Positions 23,766 through 32,123 of a stretch of DNA of 35,865 nt are shown here, piece after piece (position 1 is the first letter of the stretch; every line of letters starts with the position of its first letter). The stretch is from Candidatus Sumerlaeia bacterium (GTDB lineage Bacteria > Sumerlaeota > Sumerlaeia > SLMS01 > JAHLLQ01). The DNA lies in contig JANQSL010000265.1 of assembly GCA_028284075.1 (NCBI GenBank), positions 1 to 35,865 on the forward strand. The letters are read 5' to 3'. A model generated the notes under the pieces. The model saw only the letters and a program-made list of their open reading frames with translations. It searched no databases and was not told the DNA's origin. The position numbers and the translations under genes are program-made.

Positions 23766-25550
23766 ATGAGCTCAAGGACTTCCCTTCCTCTTATTGCAGG
23801 ACTTATCTTTACAATCCTCGGTTCAGCAGGCTTTACCGCCCCTGTCGTTGACGGTGACCGGGCAACGATCGCGTTGCCCGGAGGCGTGAAAATCGTTCTC
23901 GTGAAAGTTCCGGCCGGCAGTTTCGAGATGGGAGCGGGCCCGGAAGACGCAGACGCAAACGAGAAGGAGCTTCCCCGCCACAAAGTGACCATTTCCAGCG
24001 AGTTCTGGATTGGTGAGAGCGAAGTGACCGTTGGCCAGTTCCGCGCGTTTGTCGATGCCACGGGCTATACCACTTTCGCCGAGGCGGAGGGATCAGCTTT
24101 CGGACGCGACGAAAACAACCAAATGGATTGGATTGAAGGGGCGAACTGGCGGAATCCCGGCTTCTCTCAGACGGAGGAAGACCCTGTTGTAAACGTCTCC
24201 TGGTATGACGCCACTGAGTTCTGTCAATGGCTCGGAGAGCTCTCCGGTTTCAACATTGCCCTGCCAACCGAGGCGCAATGGGAGTACGCCGCTCGAGCGG
24301 GAGTTCAGACCGCTTATCTCTGGGGAGATGGGCCAGGCGCGGCTGACGGTTGGATGAACGTTCGTGAAGAACTTGCCCCCAATGGACTGAGCTGGGACGA
24401 TGGCTATGTCTTTACAGCTCCCGTCAAGTCATTCAGGGCGAATGACTTTGGACTTTATGATATCCATGGGAACGTCTGGGAGTGGATTGGTTCTCACCCG
24501 TATTCCTTTTCTCCGGAACCGCGGACTGATCCTGCAGGGCCGGATCAGGGAACGGAGTATGGAATACGCGGCGGTTCATGGTTCAATGACTTTTCAGCTC
24601 AGCGTCTCTCCTCCCGCGGATCGAATCCCCCCGACTTCAGAATGTTTCTGCTCGGCTTTCGGGTATGGTCTGACGGAACGCCGTGGCAGCAGCCTCTGGA
24701 TACGGAATCCAATATTACCATCAAGCCTCTTGAGGATGGTTCGTATCGTGTTACGTTTCAATGGAGTCCGGACACTGCTATTGAAACCGCTCACATAGCG
24801 GGTTCGTTCAATGAGTGGAGTTCCGAGGCGAGCCCCATGGAGGATTCCGACGGCGATGGAACATGGACTGTTACCATGGAGTTCGATGGTACTCCCGTTC
24901 AATACAAGTTTGTTGCCAACGGAACCGAATGGTTCAGCGATCCCGTGAATCCCATGACAGCGGGGGCGTACGGGAATTCCCTTCTGCTCTTTGGTGAGAC
25001 AAAGGAGTCGGTGCCTGCTCCCGATGTTCCCGAGTGGGTTCGCGGCAGTGCCTTCAACTACGAGATCGACAGCCTTCACTCATCTGTGGCCTGGGAACTT
25101 GACTATCTCGGACTTGCACCGTTTTCCGGAGAATTCGGTGAAGTTACGGGAGCAGTCAGTTTCGATGCGGAATCACCCGAAAACACGAAAATCCACGTCT
25201 CGGTGCCTGTCGAAAGCATCAACACTCGCAATCAGCCACGGGACGATTATATTCGAAGCGCGGATTTTCTCGACTCAGCGAACTGGCCGGAAGCTGTCTT
25301 TACAAGCAGTCGAACGCAGCGGAAAAACGACGACACCTGGAGTATGGCAGGAAGTCTTTCCATGCGTGGCAGAGCAGTCCCTGTGGAGTTTCTTTTCGAA
25401 GAGCCTCGAGTTTCGGATGACAGATCTCGGATTGCCGCACGGGCGGAACTGACATTCGATCGTACTCGGTGGGGCATGGTTCAAGTGATTCCGGACCTGG
25501 GAACCGATGTCACTCTCGACATCATTATCCATGCAAGTCGCATTGATTGA
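23766..25550 (+). CDS. exported three-domain protein: FGE-like, CBM48-like and YceI-like
   Basis: The product has 594 residues from ATG 23766; the upstream extension of the frame crosses the divergent dioxygenase start and is rejected. A signal peptide covers residues 1 to about 24. Residues about 45-300 are an FGE-sulfatase (SUMF1/EgtB/PvdO-like) domain: PAGSFEMGAG, SEVTVGQFRAF, LPTEAQWEYAARAG, DIHGNVWEW and IRGGSWFND, ending LGFRVWSD. The two Cys of true formylglycine-generating enzymes, expected just after RGGSW, are absent, so classic FGE activity is unlikely. Residues about 330-395 are CBM48/AMPK-glycogen-binding-like (IAGSFNEW, VQYKFVANG). Residues about 430-594 are YceI-like (FNYEIDSLHSSVAW, then INTRNQPRDDYIRSADF), a lipocalin-like fold that binds isoprenoids or lipids. 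I know of no described protein with this order. Confidence 0.88.
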   Translation: MSSRTSLPLIAGLIFTILGSAGFTAPVVDGDRATIALPGGVKIVLVKVPAGSFEMGAGPEDADANEKELPRHKVTISSEFWIGESEVTVGQFRAFVDATGYTTFAEAEGSAFGRDENNQMDWIEGANWRNPGFSQTEEDPVVNVSWYDATEFCQWLGELSGFNIALPTEAQWEYAARAGVQTAYLWGDGPGAADGWMNVREELAPNGLSWDDGYVFTAPVKSFRANDFGLYDIHGNVWEWIGSHPYSFSPEPRTDPAGPDQGTEYGIRGGSWFNDFSAQRLSSRGSNPPDFRMFLLGFRVWSDGTPWQQPLDTESNITIKPLEDGSYRVTFQWSPDTAIETAHIAGSFNEWSSEASPMEDSDGDGTWTVTMEFDGTPVQYKFVANGTEWFSDPVNPMTAGAYGNSLLLFGETKESVPAPDVPEWVRGSAFNYEIDSLHSSVAWELDYLGLAPFSGEFGEVTGAVSFDAESPENTKIHVSVPVESINTRNQPRDDYIRSADFLDSANWPEAVFTSSRTQRKNDDTWSMAGSLSMRGRAVPVEFLFEEPRVSDDRSRIAARAELTFDRTRWGMVQVIPDLGTDVTLDIIIHASRID

Positions 25551-25660
25551 AGGGGACTGCCGGGAGGCCGGGGGTCCTCGGATGGCGGGTTCCCGTTGCG
25601 TCAGCCGCGACTGGTATCCACCGTCTGAGCCCCAAACCCCCACTGTTTACCCAACCGTTC

Positions 25661-27031
25661 ATGACAACCGCCATTTCCAAACTTGCTTTCACCTCCACAA
25701 ACGAAGCGGCACCTGCCGTCGATCTCAGGGAAGCTCTGCTTCAGGGTCAGGCCCCCGACAAGGGACTCTATTTACCTGACCGATTTCCCACCGTTAGCCA
25801 GGACGAGCTCCGGACGTTTCGTGGAATGGAGTACCACGAAATCGCCGCGGCGGTTATCGGCAAGTACACAGAGGGTGTTCTTGAGCCGAAGCTTCTGGCT
25901 CAACTGTGCAGAGAAGCCTACGATTTTCCGGTTCCCCTGGAGCACGTTTACGATCGCGTACACGTTATGCGCCTCGATCAGGGCCCGACAGCCAGTTTCA
26001 AGGATTTCGCCGCCCGCATGATGGCTCGCCTGATCGGCCATTTCATTGCCGAGGAAAAAAGGGAATTGGTGATTCTGACCGCTACCAGTGGAGATACGGG
26101 ATCCGCCGTTGCCAGTGCATTCCATGGTGTGAAGGGCATTCGCGTTCTTGTTCTGTTTCCGACGGACGAAGTCAGCAATCGTCAGCGCAAGCAGATGACA
26201 ACACTGGGGGAGAATATTCGGACCGTGGCCATCGACGGAAAGTTCGACGACTGTCAGGACATGGTAAAGCGCGCTTTCACGGATTCCGCCCTTGATGCAA
26301 TCCCTCTCTCATCAGCCAACTCCATTAATATCGGCCGTTTGATTCCCCAGTCTGTTTACTACTTTTATGCGTGGTCCCGACTGACGAAAGATATGGAGCC
26401 GCTCGTTATCTGCACACCTTCGGGTAATTTCGGCAACATGATGGGAGCGGTTTTTGCACGCGAAATGGGAATGCCTGTGAAACGCATCGTTGTTCCCGTC
26501 AACGAGAACGACGAGGTGCCGGTTTATCTTCGAACGGACAGGTACAGTAAAATCGAGCCGTCCCGGGCCTGTATTTCCAATGCAATGAATGTTGGCAATC
26601 CCAGCAACCTTGCACGCCTTGCGGCCATTTACGGCGGCCGTATCGATGCACCAGGGAACGTTCATCGACAGCCCGATCTTGAAGCAATGCGCCACGACTT
26701 CTTTGCCGTGTCCGTCACCGATGAGGCGACTCGCGCAACAATCAAGTCTGCCTGGGAAAAGCACAAACTGTTGTTGGAACCGCACGGCGCCGTGGGCTGG
26801 AGAGGATTTCAGAGTTATATTGATGAAGAGCCACTTGGGGATTTGCCGGCGGTTGTGATTGAGACGGCTCATCCCGCAAAGTTTCCGGAAGAAATCGAGC
26901 GGACACTCGACCTTTCACCGGACGTGCCGGTTTCCCTTTCGAAGCTCGACAAGCTGGACGAAGACTTCGATCGCATGGACGCGGACTATGATTTGTTCAA
27001 GCGGTACTTGTTGGCAAACTACACGGGCTGA
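25661..27031 (+). CDS. thrC: threonine synthase
   Basis: The product has 456 residues from ATG 25661; the frame opening at 25547 lacks family homology over its first 38 residues and no ribosome-binding site is obvious for either start. It is a PLP-dependent enzyme converting O-phosphohomoserine to threonine. The PLP-binding Lys lies in GPTASFKDFAARMM, and the phosphate/PLP-binding segments are TATSGDTGSAVASAF and CTPSGNFGNMMGAVFAR. The N-terminal block ALLQGQAPDKGLYLPDRFP is typical of the long ThrC class found in bacteria and yeast. The next gene on the opposite strand has its stop immediately adjacent. The preceding FGE-like gene ends 110 bases upstream on the same strand. See the ApgM gene for a possible partner. 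Confidence 0.95.
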   Translation: MTTAISKLAFTSTNEAAPAVDLREALLQGQAPDKGLYLPDRFPTVSQDELRTFRGMEYHEIAAAVIGKYTEGVLEPKLLAQLCREAYDFPVPLEHVYDRVHVMRLDQGPTASFKDFAARMMARLIGHFIAEEKRELVILTATSGDTGSAVASAFHGVKGIRVLVLFPTDEVSNRQRKQMTTLGENIRTVAIDGKFDDCQDMVKRAFTDSALDAIPLSSANSINIGRLIPQSVYYFYAWSRLTKDMEPLVICTPSGNFGNMMGAVFAREMGMPVKRIVVPVNENDEVPVYLRTDRYSKIEPSRACISNAMNVGNPSNLARLAAIYGGRIDAPGNVHRQPDLEAMRHDFFAVSVTDEATRATIKSAWEKHKLLLEPHGAVGWRGFQSYIDEEPLGDLPAVVIETAHPAKFPEEIERTLDLSPDVPVSLSKLDKLDEDFDRMDADYDLFKRYLLANYTG

Positions 27032-27772
27032 TCACCCGAAGTTTCGTCGAATCCACCACCGATACCTTGTTAAAGACAGCCAGGATGGTGGGACCTTGTG
27101 CGGGTGCGTAACGGCGAAACCACCACCATCGTCCGGGTGGCGGCCACGATAGACAGTGTGAATCTCGGAATGATTTGTCATGGAGATGTTTAGTTCCCGG
27201 CAAACCCAGCGCAGTATGAAGTCAAATGAAACCAGGCCGTATCGCTCCGCACGCTGTTGGATGTCTTTTGTGTCCGCGAAAGTGGACACGGGATCGAGAA
27301 GCCTCTCCGAGAGAAGCAGCCGTGACTCCGTGATTGCCTCAGCGGCGCTCCGCGTAAATCCTATACATCCTCCCTGCAGATTGGGAAAGTCGAGATGTTC
27401 CCTGGTTTTTGTGGTCTCCCATTCAAGCGTTCCGAAAAGAGAGACCTTATCCGGCAAGTGGGTGAAAGGCCGATGAACCCTCGAGTCCGTATCCAGCTTG
27501 ATCAGCCAAAGAGTCGGGCTTGCCAGATACAGATCCAGCATTCGCTGGATCATCCGCCCTCCGTTTTTCACCGGATAGAGCCTGCTGCCATATGTCAGCT
27601 CGGCACCAAAGCGGCTTGCCAGGCGCCTCCAGGCCGTGCTGGAATCGCCATCGGACACGAGAAGGACGCGTGCAGCCGGGTAGACATTTCGCACGGATCG
27701 CAAAGCCGCTTGAGCCTGTGTCGTGTCGCGATATCCCTGAAGATAGAATGTCAGATTTGAATCATCGATCAT
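27032..27772 (-). CDS. GT-A-like glycosyltransferase (predicted)
   Basis: The product has 246 residues. LTFYLQGYRDTTQAQAALRSVRNVYP followed by ARVLLVSDGDSS is a Rossmann-like nucleotide-sugar-binding start, and the metal-binding DxD is LDTD at residues 93-96 in WLIKLDTDSRV. A later segment LQGGCIGFTRSAA and the acidic FADTKDIQQRA resemble acceptor-site parts of small GT-A enzymes. No membrane segment is present. I cannot place it in a numbered GT family. It diverges from the pseudouridine glycosidase gene across 55 bases and meets threonine synthase stop to stop. A role in glycan or lipopolysaccharide building is inferred from neighbours. Confidence 0.75.
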   Translation of the reverse strand: MIDDSNLTFYLQGYRDTTQAQAALRSVRNVYPAARVLLVSDGDSSTAWRRLASRFGAELTYGSRLYPVKNGGRMIQRMLDLYLASPTLWLIKLDTDSRVHRPFTHLPDKVSLFGTLEWETTKTREHLDFPNLQGGCIGFTRSAAEAITESRLLLSERLLDPVSTFADTKDIQQRAERYGLVSFDFILRWVCRELNISMTNHSEIHTVYRGRHPDDGGGFAVTHPHKVPPSWLSLTRYRWWIRRNFG

Positions 27773-27827
27773 CGCGGGATGCTCAGTTGATCGGCGCGGT
27801 CAGTGCAACTCTAATGGATAATGATGA

Positions 27828-28757
27828 ATGATCTCCTCTCGTACATTTCGACTCTCGGAGGAAGTTGGCGAGGCCTTGTCCTCGGGCCGTCCCGTCGTTG
27901 CTCTTGAGACAACCATTGTAACTCACGGGCTGCCGTCGCCGCAGAATCTCGAAACGGCCCGCGACTGTGAACATATTGTTCGAGAAGAAGGATGTATACC
28001 CGCGACCATTGGTGTTTTGGACGGACAATTGATCGTCGGTCTTGGCAACGAAGAACTTGAATGCCTGGCGCATTCACCCGGAGTTTCCAAGACAAACCTC
28101 AGCAACATTGGAGCGATCATTGCAGCGGGGACGCCGGGATCCACCAGTGTCAGCACAACGCTTCTTGCAGCTGATACGGCAGGCATCGGTGTGACTGTTA
28201 CCGGCGGCATTGGCGGAGTGCATCGTGGTTATGGCGAGCACTTTGATGTTTCCTCCGATCTCTTTGCGATGCAGCGTTTCCGGCAAATTCTTGTTTGTTG
28301 TGGGGCAAAGAGTATACTTGATGTCGAGGCAACTCGTGAGCAGCTGGAGACACAGGGCATTCCTGTTGTTGGCTGGCGAACGGAGCACTTTCCGCTTTTC
28401 TACTCAGTGGGTAATCGCCTCTCCGTGGACGCGACCGTCAATAGTGCCGAAGAGGTTGTGCGGATTCACGGAGCCCAGGGTGGGCTGGGCTTGTCGACAT
28501 CGACGCTCGTTGTTGCTGACCCTCCGTCAAAGAGTGCACTTCCTGCAGATCGTCTCGAGGAAATCATTGAAGGGGCTCTCTCAGAGGCGGAAGCCCAGGG
28601 TGTAACGGGCCGCGAAGTAACACCTTTTCTCCTTGATCGAGTGAGTGCGATGACAGGTGGTGAGAGTTTGCGGACAAACCTGGCCCTGATTCGAAACAAC
28701 TGCCGTATCGGTGCCCGGATCGCTGCCGCCCTGGCAAACTCTCGAAACAAAGTCTGA
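27828..28757 (+). CDS. psuG: pseudouridine-5'-phosphate glycosidase
   Basis: The product has 309 residues, the standard length. It splits pseudouridine 5'-phosphate reversibly into uracil and ribose 5-phosphate in pseudouridine salvage. The family blocks are all visible: ALETTIVTHGLPSPQNLETA with its active-site Glu, PATIGVLDGQLIVGL, VTGGIGGVHRG, and GAKSILDVEATREQLET. The catalytic Lys falls in GVSKTNLSN. Start ATG 27828 is chosen by homology; the upstream GGAT is a weak site. The partner pseudouridine kinase gene psuK is not next to it. The downstream glycosyltransferase gene begins three bases after its stop and is probably co-transcribed, although I see no functional link. Confidence 0.95.
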   Translation: MISSRTFRLSEEVGEALSSGRPVVALETTIVTHGLPSPQNLETARDCEHIVREEGCIPATIGVLDGQLIVGLGNEELECLAHSPGVSKTNLSNIGAIIAAGTPGSTSVSTTLLAADTAGIGVTVTGGIGGVHRGYGEHFDVSSDLFAMQRFRQILVCCGAKSILDVEATREQLETQGIPVVGWRTEHFPLFYSVGNRLSVDATVNSAEEVVRIHGAQGGLGLSTSTLVVADPPSKSALPADRLEEIIEGALSEAEAQGVTGREVTPFLLDRVSAMTGGESLRTNLALIRNNCRIGARIAAALANSRNKV

Positions 28758-28760
28758 CGT

Positions 28761-29948
28761 ATGCGCGTTCTGTTGTTAAACAACAACATTCCCGGCCATG
28801 GTGCATGGTTTCGGGCTGTTCATGCTGCACACTTTTTTCACAGGCGCGGACACGATGTAACGCTTGTGAGCACCGGGCGGAATCTCTATCGGGCACGGTT
28901 TGGCCATCGCAACGGAATCAAACTTTGGCGGACTCCGTCGTGGTCACCGTTCCTAAGCCTCGAATACGGTTGGTCTGTTCCCGGACTTCTGTGGCGGCTT
29001 GGTATCGCAGTGTCACGCAGATGGGATCTTGTTTGGGCATTCTCACACAAGCCTGTTGATCAGTTTCCCGCGAGACTTGCGCGGCAGATCCATGGTGCAA
29101 CGTGGCTCACAGACTGGTGTGATCTGTGGAGCGGCCGGCAGGGAATCAGCCGTCTTCACTGGAGACGTGACGGGAATCCTCTCATTGAGGCGATTCGCTC
29201 ATTCGTCTTTATGGGAGATGATCGGTTGGAACGCACGGCTGCGATGGATTGTGACGGGCTCACGGTCATCAGCGATGACCTTAAGAACAGAGCGGATGCC
29301 CTGGGGAGAGACAAGCGGAGTGCATTGCTTCGAAACGGATGCGACCTGAAGACCATCCGGCCTCTTGACCGGACCGAGTGTCGTCAAATTCTCGGCATCC
29401 CACCGGAGCAGCCTGTAGCCGGATACGTTTCAAATTATCAGCCGGACGAGGATTTTCTTCTCGATGCTCTGGCCTCCGCTCGCGATCGCATGCCGGAAGC
29501 CCGTTTTCTTCTGCGCTGTCCATACTTTCGCGAAGGTATCGATGCGCTTGAAAGCCGCGGGTTGGAAGAGGCTGTTCAGTGGTTCGACCGGGTTTCTCAA
29601 CGACAACTTCAGGTGATTATGGGTGCGTGCAACCTTCTCCTCGTTCCGATGGAAGACAATGCATTCAATCGCAGCCGCATGCCTCACAAGATCAGCGACT
29701 ATATGGCTACCGGACGCGCTCAACTGGCATGTGCTGTCGGCGATGTGCCCGAATTGCTTCGTCAGCATGGAGTTGGTGAAACCTGCGAACCGGATGCCAG
29801 GGTGTTCGGCGGAAACATTGCCAAACTACTTTCAAGCCCGGAAAAATGCGATGAATACGGCGTAAATGGCCGACGTGCAGCCGAGTCCGATTTTCAGTGG
29901 AATTCGTTGATAGTGAGTGTTCTCACACATCTGGAGATTGACTTTTAG
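28761..29948 (+). CDS. GT-B glycosyltransferase (GT4-like)
   Basis: The product has 395 residues. The N-terminal Rossmann domain starts MRVLLLNNNIPGHGAWFRAVH, which includes the Gly-rich acceptor loop. The C-terminal domain has VAGYVSNYQPDEDFLLDAL, and the conserved E-x7-E-like region is shifted to NAFNRSRMPHKISDYMATG, the PxKxxxYMA block of GT4 enzymes that binds the nucleotide sugar. The product is soluble and peripheral. It follows psuG by three bases, so the two share a transcript. Its stop overlaps that of the convergent GT-C-like gene. Surface polysaccharide assembly is the likely pathway; donor and acceptor are unknown. Confidence 0.88.
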   Translation: MRVLLLNNNIPGHGAWFRAVHAAHFFHRRGHDVTLVSTGRNLYRARFGHRNGIKLWRTPSWSPFLSLEYGWSVPGLLWRLGIAVSRRWDLVWAFSHKPVDQFPARLARQIHGATWLTDWCDLWSGRQGISRLHWRRDGNPLIEAIRSFVFMGDDRLERTAAMDCDGLTVISDDLKNRADALGRDKRSALLRNGCDLKTIRPLDRTECRQILGIPPEQPVAGYVSNYQPDEDFLLDALASARDRMPEARFLLRCPYFREGIDALESRGLEEAVQWFDRVSQRQLQVIMGACNLLLVPMEDNAFNRSRMPHKISDYMATGRAQLACAVGDVPELLRQHGVGETCEPDARVFGGNIAKLLSSPEKCDEYGVNGRRAAESDFQWNSLIVSVLTHLEIDF

Positions 29949-32113
29949 AGCTCCTCAAGGTCAACAATCAGAGTACCTGAATCCGTCTCGAAAACAATCA
30001 CTTCCTGACGAGTCAGAGCTTCATCCAAAACCTGAAAGCGGCGCCATTCTTCATCACTCATTCGTGGTTTGAAATATGCCAAAGCATAGAGACTTAACTC
30101 CGCACGGTTATAGAGAACATAGCGAATACCCCGCTCATGCCAGGCCCTGATCATGGTTTCGTTGTTCTCACTGGCACGTAATTCCGTGAGGATCCGAGGC
30201 GTGTCGAACCAATCAGACAGAACGGCTTCATACCGGGCATAGAGACCTCGAAACTCCCCGATATAGAGTACGGATTCTCCGTCCTTTGCTTCCACATTCA
30301 ACCAGGCGACTGCATCGTAAAATCCAAGAGCGGAGGAGAGAACGCGTTCCTCTCCAATCAGTCCCGTTGCCGCTGCAACCGGATAAACAGAGTCTTCAGC
30401 TGAACCGTACCGCTTGTAGAACAGCATCCATGCACAAAACCACGCGGTCCCGGCGAGAGATATACTGAGCAACAGACCCGTTGCAAGCAGACGAAACATT
30501 CGTCCACAAGCGAGTTGATACAGTGAAAACACTCCCGCGACTCCGGCAATGGCGAGAGGGATGAGAAGGAAACGGACGCTTTGGTAGGTAAAAAACCAGA
30601 CAAACCATCCTCCTGCAAGATGAAGTGCCATCAACCAGGGAAGGGGAGACTTCCATCGCGTTCGCAGCAGCACTCCACAGCCGAGGAGTGAGAGAGGAAG
30701 AAGGGCCAGAATGACCGGTCCCGGATTTTGATCCTCGAATCCCGGACTGAACCGGGTCACAACCCTCTCCATGAACCTGTCTGGCGAGTATCCTGGTTCG
30801 AATCCGCCGCGGGTGTTACTCCAACGAATGGTAACGTCCAGGGGTGAAAGAACAAGGTCCATTGAAGACTTCCCGAAGCCCTTCTCAGCCGCCTTGGACT
30901 TGTAGAACCTGTCAGTGGCCTCGTCCCATTCCTTTCCGCCAAAGATTGAGTGGCCTGCAGGATAAACCGGGTTTCCCTGGAGGAGGGAATTCTTCAAAAA
31001 CCAGGGGCATGATACGATAACGAGCGGCACCAGAAAGAGTCCAAGGCGCTGCATGGGACGTCCGTAAACCCATGCGAAGACGAGAACGACAAGGCCGGTG
31101 AAGAAGCCGGCAACAAGTGCCGTGAGTTTCGTGCCAATGGCCGCTCCGGCAAAAAAACCTGCCGCAAAAAACGCGTGACGGAGGGATTCGGAATTTGCCT
31201 GCGATGCCGTACTGAGAGCGGCAATTGACGCGAGAGTGAATGCCAGTGTGCTCAGATCCACAAAAGGCCAGCCGGCAATGCTAAGCATGACGGGCGCGGT
31301 TACCACAACCAGTGCCGCCAGCGTTGAACCGCCTCTGTCGATTCCGCACAGACGTGCAATCCAACGGGCACAAACGAACGCAAGGGAGAGGTATGTCCAG
31401 TGAATTAACTGTGCGGCGCGAAGATCACCAACCCAGGCTCCGAGTACAAACAACATATTCGTCTGAGCGGGAAGATTGGTGAAGGCATGAAAAGGAAGAG
31501 AGACGATGCCACCGGCTTTCAGATACTCCTGAGGAGCGAAGAGATGATACCGGAGCCCATCACTCTCTACGACCGGTACCAGTGCATAAAGAAACGTCAG
31601 TCCGAAGGCCACACAGGCAATCGTGACAGCTAACCGTTCAACAGGGCTGGACCGTTTCGTGAATCCAATAAGTTGCTCCCTGATGCCGCATGAAATACTC
31701 CGCATCAGGTCGTACTTCAGCGGGAGAAGCAAGAGCCCGGACATTGGAAGAACAAGGCCCAATGGAAGCAACTGCATGATTCCGACCGAGAAAACCATCA
31801 GAGCGATAACCACATGACCTGCAAGAAGTAGTATCGCGAATTTTTCCGCCGGCCTCGCGTTGGTTGTTTCATGAAGAAGCGGCAGGAATCGCGCGGCCAT
31901 GAGCCCCCAACCGAGCGCCGCACCGTTGATCAGGAGTGCGGCAATGATGGCGCGGAACTGGGCGATCGGAAGCTCCGGTTCCGTCACAGGCGGCAGTATG
32001 CTGTGGGCAAAGGGAATCTGCCAGCCTCGCACGAACCACAAAGCCACCGCCGACACAGCCCACAGGACTGTGACGATGAATGCGGTTTTTGCCAAACTGG
32101 TGCGGTTACTCAT
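29945..32113 (-). CDS. polytopic membrane protein, GT-C/PMT-like glycosyltransferase
   Basis: The product has 722 residues from ATG 32113, ten bases after the hrpB stop; the longer frame runs inside hrpB. About 12-13 membrane segments fill residues 10-540, such as LLINGAALGWGLMAARFL, LLLAGHVVIALMVFSVGI and FFAGAAIGTKLTALVAGFF. The loop VVESDGLRYHLFAPQEYLKAG resembles the first periplasmic loop of GT-C enzymes, where an acidic residue binds the lipid-linked donor, and SLLQGNPVYPAGHS resembles a later family block. The C-terminal 200 residues are soluble (LRASENNETMIRAWHERGIRYVLYN). It probably moves sugars from polyprenyl-phosphate carriers on the periplasmic side. The exact family and acceptor are unknown. 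Confidence 0.8.
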   Translation of the reverse strand: MSNRTSLAKTAFIVTVLWAVSAVALWFVRGWQIPFAHSILPPVTEPELPIAQFRAIIAALLINGAALGWGLMAARFLPLLHETTNARPAEKFAILLLAGHVVIALMVFSVGIMQLLPLGLVLPMSGLLLLPLKYDLMRSISCGIREQLIGFTKRSSPVERLAVTIACVAFGLTFLYALVPVVESDGLRYHLFAPQEYLKAGGIVSLPFHAFTNLPAQTNMLFVLGAWVGDLRAAQLIHWTYLSLAFVCARWIARLCGIDRGGSTLAALVVVTAPVMLSIAGWPFVDLSTLAFTLASIAALSTASQANSESLRHAFFAAGFFAGAAIGTKLTALVAGFFTGLVVLVFAWVYGRPMQRLGLFLVPLVIVSCPWFLKNSLLQGNPVYPAGHSIFGGKEWDEATDRFYKSKAAEKGFGKSSMDLVLSPLDVTIRWSNTRGGFEPGYSPDRFMERVVTRFSPGFEDQNPGPVILALLPLSLLGCGVLLRTRWKSPLPWLMALHLAGGWFVWFFTYQSVRFLLIPLAIAGVAGVFSLYQLACGRMFRLLATGLLLSISLAGTAWFCAWMLFYKRYGSAEDSVYPVAAATGLIGEERVLSSALGFYDAVAWLNVEAKDGESVLYIGEFRGLYARYEAVLSDWFDTPRILTELRASENNETMIRAWHERGIRYVLYNRAELSLYALAYFKPRMSDEEWRRFQVLDEALTRQEVIVFETDSGTLIVDLEEL

Positions 32114-32123
32114 CGAGAGACAG

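Noticed and set aside
23766-24665. Functional formylglycine-generating enzyme activating a sulfatase
   Set aside because: The catalytic Cys pair after RGGSW is missing and no sulfatase gene is in the window.
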